From: CAZCEC01 sp964497615
Lineage (GTDB): Bacteria > Chloroflexota > Anaerolineae > Anaerolineales > UBA6663
Direction of reading: 5' to 3'
DNA length: 64,000 nt
NCBI GenBank assembly: GCA_964497615.1
Contig: CAZCEC010000005.1
Location: 62,001-126,000 of the forward strand
The notes under the pieces were generated by a model, which saw nothing but the letters and a program-made list of their open reading frames with translations, was not told the origin of the DNA and searched no databases. Below, piece after piece: positions 1 through 9,500 of the stretch. Made by a program: the position numbers and the translations under genes. The stretch's first letter is position 1, and every line of letters begins with the position of its first letter.

Positions 1-1
1 C

Positions 2-1870
2 CTGCTGTATGCCCTAACCTTCAACCTGCGCGACCGCGTTGCCCGCGCCTTTGCCGCGCTGCTGGCCTTTGTGACGGTCGTGTACTTCTTCGATGCCCTG
101 GGCAGCACCGCCAGCGCCGCGACGGTCGAAACCTGGCTGCGGCTGCAGTGGGTTGGCATCGTCTTTGTGCCGGTGGCCTACCTGCATCTCTCGGATGCCT
201 TACTGGCCACCACCGGCCGGCCGTCGCGGGGCCGGCGCCGCCTGTCCATTCGCATCCTCTACCTCACCGCGGCCGTCTTTCTCATCGCCGCCACCGCCAC
301 CGACATACTTGTCTTCGGCGCCGCGGTAGCCTCGCACGCGGCCAGGCTTAGTGCCGGCCCTCTATTTCCTGTCTTCGTCACCTACTTTGTCGGCAGCCTA
401 GCCTGGGCCGCCTGGAATTTCGTGCGCGCCTATCAGCGCACTCAGACCTCCACCACCCGGCGTCGCATGTTGTATCTGATGGCGTCGGCCGCCGCGCCCG
501 CCGTGGGCACGTTTCCCTTTCTGCTCCTGGCCGGGCGCACTGCCGAGCTTCACCCGCTGATTTTCTGGACCATCGCGGTCCTGGCCAACGTCGTCGTAAC
601 GATGCTGCTCGTGCTCATGGCTTACGCCGTCGCCTACTATGGCGTGGCCCTGCCCGACCGCGTCATCAAAGGCCGCCTCTTTCAGTGGATTCTGCGCGGC
701 CCTGTCGTGGCTTCCTCGGTGTTGGCGGTACTGGTGCTTGTCAATCGGCTGGGCCCGCGGGTGCCTGGGTACGACCCCCGGCTCCTGCCCGCCATCGCGG
801 TGGCAGTCCTGCTATTGCTCCAGTTTGTCATCAACCTGGTGCGGCTGCCCATCGAGCGCGCCTTCTTCTACGGCGCGGGCGGCGACGAGCTGCGCCGTCT
901 GCAATTGCTGCAGGAGCGCCTGCTCACGTCCAGCGACCTGCGCCAATTCCTCGAATCGCTGCTGGCCAGCGTCTGCGATGCCCTGCGTACGACTGATGCC
1001 TTTCTGGCGGCCTTCAATGACGAGGGCAAGCTCGACTACGAAGTCAGCCTTGGCCGCGACGCCCCAACCCGCAAGGAAGGCGACTTGCCGCCCTACTCGG
1101 CCCTGCGCGTTGCGGACCTGGCCCTCCCGCGCGGCAACGGCCATGCGCCCGCCGAGTTCCCCAATGGCATGTTCGAGTGGGGCCAATACGTCATCGTCCC
1201 GCTGCACAGCGATCCGCAGAATGAGCCGCTGGGGCTGCTAGGCTGGCGGCGCCCGGAGGGCGCGAGCCTGTCGCCTGAAGCGGCAGCCACGGTGGCGCAG
1301 GTGGCCCGCCGGGCGGCGGCGGCCCTCGAAGACCGGCGGCTTCAACGTGACGTCTTCAACGCGGTCGACCGGCTGCTGCCCGAGATCGCGGAGATTCAAA
1401 TGCTGCGTGCCACCGCCCACTCCACTGGCGGGCAAACGCCTGCCATGGCGGATGCCAGCCTGATCAACAGCCCGGACCTTCCCGCCATCATCAAGAACGC
1501 GCTCAGCGATTACTGGGGCGGGCCGCGCCTGGCCAACAGCCCGCTCCTGCGCTTGAGGGTCGTTGAGCAGGCCCTGCGCGATCACAATGGCAATGCCGTC
1601 AACGCGCTCCGGGCCGTGCTCACCCAGGCGATTGAGCGCATCAAGCCCGAGGGGCAGCGGCGCTTTACGGCTGAGTGGGTTTTGTACAACATTCTTGAAA
1701 TGAAGTTTCTACAAAACCGCCGCGTGCGCGAGGTCGCCCTGCGCCTCGCTGTCTCAGAGGCCGACCTTTATCGCAAACAGCGCGCTGCTATCGAGCAGGT
1801 CGCCCGCGCCATCATGGCAATGGAGCAGGAGGCTGCCAGTCAGGCCGCCGACTATCACCCGTCCGGGTGA
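2..1870 (+). CDS. 7TM-GAF sensor/regulator without kinase domain (5' end outside window)
   Basis: The frame is open from base 2, so the start lies upstream of the window; a GTG at 71 is an internal codon or a weak alternative start. The first ~270 visible residues are strongly hydrophobic with about seven helices, like the 7TM N-terminal region of Chloroflexota histidine kinases. A GAF-like domain follows (from the segment around ERLLTSSDLRQFLESLLASV to about residue 440). The last ~100 residues are a charged helical domain ending in a helix-turn-helix-like stretch (VREVALRLAVSEADLYRKQR). No H-box, HATPase (N/G boxes), GGDEF or receiver motif is visible, so a classical kinase role is not supported. 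It may sense a membrane or small-molecule signal and act through its C-terminal domain. That function is inferred from architecture only. Confidence 0.75.
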   Translation: MLYALTFNLRDRVARAFAALLAFVTVVYFFDALGSTASAATVETWLRLQWVGIVFVPVAYLHLSDALLATTGRPSRGRRRLSIRILYLTAAVFLIAATATDILVFGAAVASHAARLSAGPLFPVFVTYFVGSLAWAAWNFVRAYQRTQTSTTRRRMLYLMASAAAPAVGTFPFLLLAGRTAELHPLIFWTIAVLANVVVTMLLVLMAYAVAYYGVALPDRVIKGRLFQWILRGPVVASSVLAVLVLVNRLGPRVPGYDPRLLPAIAVAVLLLLQFVINLVRLPIERAFFYGAGGDELRRLQLLQERLLTSSDLRQFLESLLASVCDALRTTDAFLAAFNDEGKLDYEVSLGRDAPTRKEGDLPPYSALRVADLALPRGNGHAPAEFPNGMFEWGQYVIVPLHSDPQNEPLGLLGWRRPEGASLSPEAAATVAQVARRAAAALEDRRLQRDVFNAVDRLLPEIAEIQMLRATAHSTGGQTPAMADASLINSPDLPAIIKNALSDYWGGPRLANSPLLRLRVVEQALRDHNGNAVNALRAVLTQAIERIKPEGQRRFTAEWVLYNILEMKFLQNRRVREVALRLAVSEADLYRKQRAAIEQVARAIMAMEQEAASQAADYHPSG

Positions 1871-1940
1871 CCCCCCCTCGTGGGCCACTCATCACCCACA
1901 CACGTTCGCCAGTACCCTATTCCTACTGCTTCGAGCCGAT

Positions 1941-1968
1941 TTGCGCTTTTCGGCAATTCGCGTATGCT
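1941..1968 (+). promoter_or_regulatory. Putative sigma-70-type promoter for S1-domain gene
   Basis: TTGCGC (1941-1946), 16 bases, TATGCT (1963-1968). It lies about 40 bases before the ATG at 2008, which has its own GAGG-type ribosome site at 1995-1999. It is close to consensus in an otherwise GC-rich spacer, but unproven. Confidence 0.4.
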
Positions 1969-2007
1969 ATCCGCCCAGCGCTCGGCACTCGCAAAGAGGT
2001 TGCACGC

Positions 2008-3000
2008 ATGAACTCGAATAGGCACCCTGGTTCCGACGGTATGCTCATTGATGAGGGGTGGTGGGCGGCGGTTTTGCAGGAGGAGGAGAATCACCACCCG
2101 GCCAAACGCTTGAATGGCAAGCCACAGCCCGCGGCGGGCGGCGACCCCGCGGCCGATTGGCTGGCGGCCCGCCAGCTCTACGAGGTTGACGAACCGATTG
2201 AGCTCGACGTGGTGGGCTACAACCGCGGCGGCCTGTTGGTGGGCTTTTACTCCCTGCAAGGCTTTGTGCCCGCCTCCCACCTGGTCGGCTTCCACGCCCA
2301 AACCAGCGAAGACGAACGCATGGCGGCCCTGTCGCAGAAAGTTGGACAGCGGCTCAAGCTCAAGGTGATTGAATATGATCCGACGAAAGGCCGGGTCGTG
2401 TTCTCTGAACGTGCCGCCCAGGCGAGCCCCGGCTCGCGCCAGGCGGTGTTGGGCAGCCTCCAGCCCGGCCAAACCGTCACCGGCGTCGTCACCAACGTCT
2501 GCGACTTTGGCGCTTTCGTGGATCTGGGCGGCATTGAAGGCCTGATCCACGTGTCCGAAGTGTCGTGGAGCCGGGTGGGTCACCCGCGCGACGTGCTCAG
2601 CAACAATCAGTCCGTTCAGGTCACCGTCCTTTCCGTTGACCCCGACCAGGGACGCGTGGCGCTCAGTCTCAAGCGCCTCCGCCCCGATCCGTGGGCCAAC
2701 GTTGAGCAGCGCTACACTGTCGGCGAAGTGATCGAGGGCGTGGTCACCAACGTCGTCAACTTCGGGGCGTTTGTCTGCGTGGAGGAAGGGCTGGAGGGTC
2801 TCATTCACGTCTCGGAGTTGGCCGACGGCCACTTCCTGCACCCTCGCAACGTGGTCCGCGAAGGGGACCGGCTGCGCGCCAGCATCGTGAGCATCGACGG
2901 CGCTGGCCGCCGCCTGGGCCTCAGCCTCCGGCGCCTCACGCCTTCTAACGGCGCCTCGGAAGCGCACTATCTGGCGGATACCGGCCCAACGGGCGCTTAG
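2008..3000 (+). CDS. S1 RNA-binding domain protein (three S1 repeats)
   Basis: A 330-residue protein with three OB-fold S1 repeats: about residues 60-135 (divergent), 153-224 and 238-310. The last two carry the typical V-x-N-V-x-x-F-G-A-F-V and G-L-I-H-V-S-E signatures. It resembles bacterial ribosomal protein S1 or the short S1-like proteins of Gram-positive bacteria, so a role in mRNA binding or translation is likely. Full S1 of proteobacteria has six repeats. The ATG at 2008 was chosen because AAAGAGGT stands 7 bases upstream. The frame is open back to 1867, but that extension reads through the promoter and looks non-coding. It could be the organism's RpsA or an auxiliary RNA-binding factor. 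Confidence 0.85.
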   Translation: MNSNRHPGSDGMLIDEGWWAAVLQEEENHHPAKRLNGKPQPAAGGDPAADWLAARQLYEVDEPIELDVVGYNRGGLLVGFYSLQGFVPASHLVGFHAQTSEDERMAALSQKVGQRLKLKVIEYDPTKGRVVFSERAAQASPGSRQAVLGSLQPGQTVTGVVTNVCDFGAFVDLGGIEGLIHVSEVSWSRVGHPRDVLSNNQSVQVTVLSVDPDQGRVALSLKRLRPDPWANVEQRYTVGEVIEGVVTNVVNFGAFVCVEEGLEGLIHVSELADGHFLHPRNVVREGDRLRASIVSIDGAGRRLGLSLRRLTPSNGASEAHYLADTGPTGA

Positions 3001-3068
3001 CCGCGGGCGGCGCTGGTAGGCACCGGCCGGCTCACAACTGCCATCGCCCTGCCGACGGGCCTGGGCTC

Positions 3069-3097
3069 GTGACAAAACGGCTCGGGCCCGTTATGAT
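3069..3097 (+). promoter_or_regulatory. Promoter of ftsK (leaderless configuration)
   Basis: GTGACA (3069-3074), 17 bases, TATGAT (3092-3097). The -10 ends only 6 bases before the ftsK ATG at 3104, so transcription should begin at or next to the start codon. No Shine-Dalgarno sequence precedes the ATG. Confidence 0.6.
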
Positions 3098-3103
3098 TCA
3101 GGT

Positions 3104-5392
3104 ATGAACAGGTTATTGGTAACGGTAAACCGGTACGGGCGCGATATTGCCGCCATCCTGGCGCTGGCGCTGGCCCTGCTCACCCTGTTTGGCTTGCTCG
3201 GCCTGTCCTCCGGCACCATGCTGGATGCCTGGGCCGGCTTTCTCAGCCGCTGGCTGGGGTGGGGGGCTGTGCTCGCGCCCATCACCGTCGGCGGCATCGC
3301 GTGGGCCCAGTTGGCCCACCGGCTGCGTGCGCCCGGCGTGCCGCTCGCCATCCCTTGGGGCCGCGTGATCGCGGCGGAGGGGGCGGCGGTCGCGTTCCTC
3401 GGCCTCCTTAACCTCGCCACCGGCGCCAATGTCGCCCTGGCCGCCACTGGCCGGGGCGGCGGCCTCATCGGCTGGGGTGTCGGCTATTTGTTTGCCGCTG
3501 TCCTGCCGCCCCCGGCCGACGGCCTGGCTCTGCTGACTCTCTTCATCTTCGGTCTGTTCCTGGCAATGAACGTCACCGCCAACCGCCTGGGGCGGCTGTT
3601 GGACTGGCTTCAGTCGCTCGGTTTCGAAAGTGCCGGCGATGCGCCTACAGCAGCGTCCGCGGCGCGCGGCAGCCGCTCCAACCGCGCCCCCGCGGCTGAT
3701 GAGCCGATTACGACGCGCGACACGGCGCCTGGCCGCCGGCCAAAGCCCAAGATTGCCGCCAACGAGCGAGTGCGCGTGCCTGTCGAGCACACCGCCGCAA
3801 TCGTAAAGTCCAAGCCCAAGAAACGCCCGGCTATCCTGCCCGACCTGGCCCTTCTGGATAGCACCGATCTGCGCCGGCCGGCGCAGAAAGACATCGACGA
3901 CACCGGCTCCATCATCATCAAGACACTCAAAGAGTTCGGCGTGCCCGTGAACGTCATTGGGGCGCGCGTCGGGCCGAGCGTCACACAGTTTCAAGTCGAG
4001 CCGGGTTTCATCGACCGGCCCGGCCCAGACGGCGCCAGCAAGCAATGGAAAGTGCGTGTGGCGCAAATCTCGTCCCTCTCGGACGACCTGGCGCTGGCCC
4101 TCTCGGCCAACACCCTGCGCATTGAAGCCCCCGTGCCCGGGCAGAGCTATGTGGGCATCGAGGTGCCTCATCGGCGCACTTCCACCGTCAGCCTGCGGCC
4201 GGTGCTCGAGTCCGACACCTTCCAGAAGATCAACTCTCCGCTGGCCATTGCCCTCGGGCGCGACGTCTCCGGCGGCGCGGTGGCGGCCGACCTGGCCAAG
4301 ATGCCGCACTTGCTCGTGGCCGGCACCACCGGCTCGGGCAAGAGCGTGCTGATCTCGTCCATCGTCACCTGCCTCGTCACCAACAACACGCCCGACGACC
4401 TGCGGCTGATCCTGGTGGACCCCAAGATGGTTGAGCTCGTGCGGTTCAATGGTCTGCCGCACATCTACGGCAAGGTCGAGACCGACCTCGACCGCATCAC
4501 CGGCGTGCTCCGCTGGGTGACCCGCGAGATGGACCGGCGCTACAAGCTATTCGAGACGGTCGGCGCTCGCAACCTGGAAACCTATATCGCCAAGACGAGC
4601 AAGAAATCCGAGGCCGAGCGCCTGCCGCGCGTGGTGCTCATGATCGACGAGTTGGCCGACCTGATGATGCGGGCGCCCGATGAGACCGAGCGGACCGTCG
4701 TCCGCCTGGCCCAAATGGCCCGGGCCACCGGCATCCACCTGGTGGTGGCCACCCAGCGCCCCAGCACCGATATCGTTACCGGCCTGATCAAGGCCAACTT
4801 CCCGGCGCGTATCTCATTCGCTGTCACCTCGCTGGTTGACTCGCGCGTAATCTTGGACACGACCGGCGCGGAGTCCCTGCTGGGCCGCGGCGACATGCTC
4901 TACCTCAGCCCCGAGGCGGCTGCCCCCGTCCGGCTTCAGGGCTGCTTCGTCAGCGACAAGGAAATTGACCGGATTGTGAGCTACTGGCGCGAGCAGGCGG
5001 TTGAGACCGCTGGGGCCGAGCCGGATGAAACCGAGGCCGAGCCGGAGGCCGCCGCCAGCGCCTCGCCCGAAGCGCCGCCCGCCGGCCGCGCCCCGTGGGA
5101 TGAAATGCTGGCGCGCGAAGCCGTGGTCGAGGACAAGGACGGCCAGATTGAACAGGCCATCGCCATTGTCAAGAAGTATGGCAACGCCAGCGCCTCGCTC
5201 CTTCAGCGCAAGATGCGCCTGGGCTACCCGCGCGCCGCGCGCCTTATGGATGAGCTGCGCCAGATGGGCATCGTGGGCCGCGAACAGACCGGCGGCAAAA
5301 CGCGCGAGGTCTTCGTCCGGGGCGATGACGACCCCATCGGGGAGGAGGCTGCGCGCCTGCTGGACGAAGAGCAGGACGACGAGGCCGAGTAG
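3104..5392 (+). CDS. ftsK: DNA translocase FtsK/SpoIIIE
   Basis: A 762-residue membrane-anchored DNA pump that clears chromosomal DNA from the division septum. The first ~160 residues hold about four membrane helices, followed by a basic, low-complexity linker to about residue 245. The alpha/beta and motor domains follow. The Walker A motif GTTGSGKS is at about 407-414, a Walker B region (MIDELADLMM) is near 515, and the sequence ATQRPSTDIVTGLIKANFPARISF is typical of the family. The C-terminal ~70 residues form the gamma winged helix (YGNASASLLQRKMRLGYPRA) that reads KOPS/SRS-type sites. The family's usual length is 750-900 residues for this short-linker type, so it appears complete. The start follows directly from a promoter 6 bases upstream. 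Confidence 0.96.
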   Translation: MNRLLVTVNRYGRDIAAILALALALLTLFGLLGLSSGTMLDAWAGFLSRWLGWGAVLAPITVGGIAWAQLAHRLRAPGVPLAIPWGRVIAAEGAAVAFLGLLNLATGANVALAATGRGGGLIGWGVGYLFAAVLPPPADGLALLTLFIFGLFLAMNVTANRLGRLLDWLQSLGFESAGDAPTAASAARGSRSNRAPAADEPITTRDTAPGRRPKPKIAANERVRVPVEHTAAIVKSKPKKRPAILPDLALLDSTDLRRPAQKDIDDTGSIIIKTLKEFGVPVNVIGARVGPSVTQFQVEPGFIDRPGPDGASKQWKVRVAQISSLSDDLALALSANTLRIEAPVPGQSYVGIEVPHRRTSTVSLRPVLESDTFQKINSPLAIALGRDVSGGAVAADLAKMPHLLVAGTTGSGKSVLISSIVTCLVTNNTPDDLRLILVDPKMVELVRFNGLPHIYGKVETDLDRITGVLRWVTREMDRRYKLFETVGARNLETYIAKTSKKSEAERLPRVVLMIDELADLMMRAPDETERTVVRLAQMARATGIHLVVATQRPSTDIVTGLIKANFPARISFAVTSLVDSRVILDTTGAESLLGRGDMLYLSPEAAAPVRLQGCFVSDKEIDRIVSYWREQAVETAGAEPDETEAEPEAAASASPEAPPAGRAPWDEMLAREAVVEDKDGQIEQAIAIVKKYGNASASLLQRKMRLGYPRAARLMDELRQMGIVGREQTGGKTREVFVRGDDDPIGEEAARLLDEEQDDEAE

Positions 5393-5421
5393 GCTCCCGT
5401 CTTCGCTTCGCCTCCGCGCTC

Positions 5422-6063
5422 ATGTCTCTCCCCCTGCTGTTCGCCTTCTCCTTCATTGTGGGCTTTGGCGCCGTTATCACGCCTGGCCCAATCTCCACCG
5501 CCATCGTCACCGAAAGCGCACGGCGCGGTTTCATCGTCGGCCCGCTGGTTGCGCTGGGGCACTGCGCGCTGGAGCTGATCATGGTCTTGCTGCTGGCGCT
5601 GGGTTTGGGCGCTGGCCTGAATACCCCCGCGGTCACGCTGGTCATCGCCGTCCTGGGCGGCGCGCTGCTGGTGTGGATGGGGGCCGGCATGGCCTGGGAT
5701 GCCCTGCGAGGCAAGCTGCGCCTGCCGCGGCCCGGCGCGGACGTGCGCGTGCTGTCAAACTGGCAGCTTCTCGGGTTGGGCGTGGCCGCCACCCTGGTCA
5801 ACCCCTTCTGGTACGCCTGGTGGGTGACCGTTGGCGCGAGCTACATGGCGTTGCCGGCGGTGGCTGCCCTGGGCGTTGCGGGCCTGATCGCTTTCTACCT
5901 GGGCCACATTGCGGGGGACCTACTCTGGGATTCTGTGCTGTCTGGCGTGGTGGGGCGGGGACGCCGCTGGATCACTGATGGCCTCTACAAATGGCTGCTG
6001 GTGGCTTGCGGCGGCTATCTGGTCTATTTGGGTGTGGTCTTCGTCGCTTCGCCCTTCAAATAA
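5422..6063 (+). CDS. LysE/RhtB-family amino-acid exporter
   Basis: A 213-residue integral membrane protein with about six hydrophobic helices. The N-terminal segment carries the LysE-family signature around the first and second helices (FGAVITPGPISTAIVTESARRG), including the conserved PGP. Members export basic or neutral amino acids and related compounds using the proton gradient; the substrate cannot be read from sequence. It starts 29 bases after ftsK with no evident promoter, so it may be co-transcribed. A hairpin follows its stop codon. Confidence 0.85.
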   Translation: MSLPLLFAFSFIVGFGAVITPGPISTAIVTESARRGFIVGPLVALGHCALELIMVLLLALGLGAGLNTPAVTLVIAVLGGALLVWMGAGMAWDALRGKLRLPRPGADVRVLSNWQLLGLGVAATLVNPFWYAWWVTVGASYMALPAVAALGVAGLIAFYLGHIAGDLLWDSVLSGVVGRGRRWITDGLYKWLLVACGGYLVYLGVVFVASPFK

Positions 6064-6065
6064 GC

Positions 6066-6102
6066 AAAGCCTGCGCCGGGCATCCCCGCCAGCGCAGGCT
6101 TT
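6066..6102 (+). terminator. Hairpin terminator after the LysE-family gene
   Basis: AAAGCCTGCGC (6066-6076) pairs perfectly with GCGCAGGCTTT (6092-6102) around a 15-base loop, 2 bases after the stop codon. There is no long U tract beyond the TTT inside the stem. Confidence 0.65.
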
Positions 6103-6446
6103 AGAGGAGGATGGCCAACGGCTGCCAGGCCGCCGGCCACTGCGGGCGTTATCGCGGCCGCCACGACGCAAACCGCGCGAACACCCGCGACATGCCTTCG
6201 TTATCCGGACCAGGCTGTCCGGCTAAGGATGTGCCACAGCACACCTCGGACATCCAGGTTGTGCCGGGATCCGTTCACGCCGCGATCTCCGTGTTGCAGA
6301 TAGAACAAGATGGCTTTCATGCAGCCTCCCTTAGGCAACTGAATGGCTACAAGATACCCGCCCGTCGTGTTCCACTCGTGTCTGTGGCCGTTTGTTGCGC
6401 GTGTTTTCGCCCAACCTGTACTTTCGAACAGATATTCGTAAGAATC
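6103..6446. other. Gene-free spacer upstream of the BTAD regulator
   Basis: The spacer between the hairpin and the promoter at 6447 holds no convincing gene. An open frame from 6111 has no family resemblance, and its GGAGG abuts the ATG with no spacing. A 26-base inverted repeat lies at 6201-6226 (see the repeat entry). The 3' part (about 6360-6450) is relatively AT-rich, as expected near a promoter. Nothing resembling a tRNA or a known riboswitch was recognised. Confidence 0.5.
6201..6226. repeat. Inverted repeat TTAtCCGGAC-N6-GTCCGGcTAA
   Basis: CCGGAC (6205-6210) and GTCCGG (6217-6222) are perfect inverted copies around 6 bases. The outer TTA (6201-6203) and TAA (6224-6226) extend the symmetry across one mismatched pair. 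It lies about 220-245 bases upstream of the promoter for the large regulator and could be a protein-binding site. It is not followed by a U tract. Confidence 0.4.
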
Positions 6447-6476
6447 TTGATTGCCGCGCTTCCTTGGTGCTATACT
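6447..6476 (+). promoter_or_regulatory. Putative promoter of the BTAD regulator
   Basis: TTGATT (6447-6452), 18 bases, TATACT (6471-6476). This implies a leader of about 70 bases before the ATG at 6554. A second TATACA lies at 6544-6549, too close to the ATG to serve easily. Confidence 0.45.
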
Positions 6477-6553
6477 ATCCGCACCGGCCCAGTCAGTGCG
6501 TGATCGGCGCCGGTTCTTGTGTGCCCATTCCAGGCTCGAACGCTATACATAAA

Positions 6554-9500
6554 ATGCTACGGGTTCGCCTCTTAGGCCAATTTGACGTTCGTCTGAACGA
6601 CGCCCCGGTGGATATTCCTTCGCGGCCGGCGCAGTCGCTGCTCGCCTATCTCATCCTGTTTGCCGGCACCCCCCACCGCCGCGAACGCCTCGCCGGCCTC
6701 CTGTGGCCGGATGCGAGCGAAGCCAACGCCCGCAGCAACTTGCGCCATGCTGTCTGGCGCCTGCGCCGCGCCCTCGGAGCGGGCGAGCGCCTCGGCCAGG
6801 CCTACATCGAAGCGGACAACTTCACCGTCACGTTCAACCCGGACACAGACTACTGGCTGGACACAGCCGCGCTCGAACGCGTGGCCCCGGCGGGCGAGAT
6901 CGCAGCGCTGGTCGAAGCTGTGTCCGTTTATCGCGGCGAACTGCTGCCCGGTTTCTACTTCGAGTGGGTCCAGCTTGAACGCGACCGGCTGCACACCGTT
7001 TACGAACGGCAGATGCAGGCCCTGCTCGATCGCCTGGTGGAAGCCAGCCAGTGGGCCGAGGTGCTCACCTGGGCCGAGCAGTGGATTGCGCTGGGGCAGG
7101 CGCCCGAGCGCGCCTACCGCGCCCTGATGCTGGCTCACAATGGGCTGGGCGACCAGGCCGGCGTGGCTCAGGTCTTTCAACGCTGCCGCGAAGCCCTCCT
7201 CCGCGACCTGGCAGTGGAGCCTTCCGACCAGACGCGCGCCCTGTATGAGCGCCTGTGCCGCCCCGGCGCCCCGCCCCGCCCCGCCGACCTCGCCCAATCG
7301 GCCCCTCGGGCGGCGGCCGCCTCTCTGACACCCGTGCTGGCTGAAAACCCGCCCGCCTCTCCCCGGCGCGCCATCGTGAACTTGCCGACGCCGGTCACAA
7401 AGTTCGTTGGCCGCGAACGCGAAATGGCGGAGGTCAAGGCGCGCCTGCACAATCCCGGCTGCCGGCTGTTGACCCTCACCGGACCCGGCGGCATCGGTAA
7501 GTCGCGGCTGGCCCTGCAGGCGGCGCTCAATCTCGCCGGTGAACTTGCTGCGCATGGTAATTCCTCGGCCGGCGCTGCCTTCAGTGATGGGGTCTTCTTT
7601 GTGCCCCTGGCCGGCGTGAGCTCATCCGAATTCCTCGTGTCTGCCATTGCCGAGGCCTTGCGGTTCAGCTTCTACGGCGGCGACGATGTTCGCGTTCAAC
7701 TGCTCGCACACCTGCGCGATCAGAATGTGCTCTTGGTGCTCGACAACTTCGAGCATCTGCTCGATGGCGCCAGCCTCCTGGCCGATGTGCTCAGCGGCGC
7801 GCCGGGCGTCAAGTTCCTGGTCACCTCCCAGGAGCGTATCAACTTGCATGGCGAATGGCTGCTCGAGGTGGACGGCATGACCTTCCCGGTGGGCGCTGTG
7901 GCCGCGGGCATGGTCCCCACCGACTACGCCGCCGTGCAGTTGTTCGTCGAATGCGCCCGCCGGGTGGAATCGGGCTTTAGCCTGACGCCCGAAACCCTGC
8001 CCGCCGTCCTGCGCATCTGCCAGGCGGTGGCCGGCATGCCGCTGGGCCTCGAACTGGCCGCCGCCTGGGTCCGGAGCATTTCTCCGGCCGAAGTTGCGCG
8101 CGAGCTTGAACGCAGTCTGAGCATCCTCACCTCCACCCTGCGCGATGTGCCCGAGCGCCACCGCAGCCTGGAGGCTGTTTTTGCCCACTCCTGGCAGCGC
8201 CTGAGCGACCGTGAACGCACGATCTATCGCCGGTTATCGCTCTTCGGCGGCGGGTTCGAGCGCGAGGCGGCCCAGGAGGTAGCGGGGGCCTCGCTGGCCG
8301 ACCTCTCGGCGCTCGTGGACAAATCTCTTCTGCGCCGCAGCGCCGATGGCCGCTATGGGATGCATGGCCTGCTCCGCAAGTATGCGCAAGCCAAGCTCAA
8401 GGAGGCCGGGGAGGTCGCCCCAATTCGTGACGCCCACCTGGCCTACTTCCACACGCTCACCCTCCGGGCCGATCCCGGCCTGCGCGGGGACTCGCAACTG
8501 GAGTGGCTGACCCGGTTGGAGACCGAGTACGACAATCTGCGCATGGCCATGAAGTGGGCCATGGAGAGTGAGAGCGTCGAGACTGGGCAGGAAATGGCCG
8601 GCGCGCTGGCGCGCTTCTGGTACTTGCGCGGATACTGGCAGGAAGGCCGCGATTGGCTGGCGCATTTCCTGAGCGGCGGCCCGTCGGGCGACGACCTGGC
8701 CGGCGCATCCAGCGCCGCCAAGGCCGCCCGCGCCAAGGCCCTCATGGGAGCCGGCTGGCTGGCCGACGAGACCGGCGCCGAGGGGCCGCTCTATGAGGAG
8801 AGCCTGAAATTGGCGCGCGCCACCGGCGACCGCTGGGGCGAAGCCCTGTCGTTGCGCGGAGTGGGCGTGCGCCGCTTCAACGATGGCGATAGTGCCCAGG
8901 CCCGCGCGTTCCTGGAAGAGAGCCGCGGCCTATTTACCGCGCTGGGTGACAGTTGGGGCGATGGCCTGGTGTGCTTCAATCTGGGTTGGGTGACGTTTGA
9001 AGAAGATGATCCCGATGGCGCCCGCGAGTTGTGGTCAGCGGCGCTGCAGTCGTTCCGCCAATCGGGCGACCGCTGGGGGGCGGCCGTGACGCTGGGCGCG
9101 CTCTCTTACATGGCGCGCCTGCGCGACGAGTATGTGCAGGCCGGCAGCCTGTCGGAAGAAGGTCTGCTGCTGTTTCGCGAGTTGGGCGACAAGGCCGGCA
9201 TTGCCGTGTCGTTGGTGCGGCTGGCCCAGCTCGCTTTCCGGCGCGGCAGTTACCCCCAGGCCATCGACCTGATTGACGAGAGCCTGGCCCTCGTCCAGGA
9301 CCTCGGCGACAAGCGCAACCTCGTCAATGGCCAGACCCTCCTGGGCCTGGTGTACGGCTACCAGGGCCAATATGCCCAGGCCCATGCCTTGCTGGATGAA
9401 AGCGAAGCCCTGGGCCGCGACCTGTGGGGCCCAGACACCCTGGGCTACATCAAGAACTATCGCGCTCTCGTATCCTATCTGACCGGTGAATTGGCCGCCG

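Noticed and set aside
1855..3075. Long minus-strand open frame (406 codons) opposite the S1-domain gene
   Set aside because: It mirrors the codon pattern of a clear S1 protein on the plus strand and has no family resemblance. Antisense open frames are expected at this GC content.
3113..4462. Minus-strand open frame of 449 codons opposite ftsK
   Set aside because: It is low-complexity, His/Gly/Gln-rich translation typical of an antisense shadow; ftsK on the other strand is unmistakable.
6111..6503. Plus-strand open frame in the spacer before the BTAD regulator
   Set aside because: The GGAGG abuts its ATG, the translation has no recognisable pattern, and it runs through the predicted promoter.
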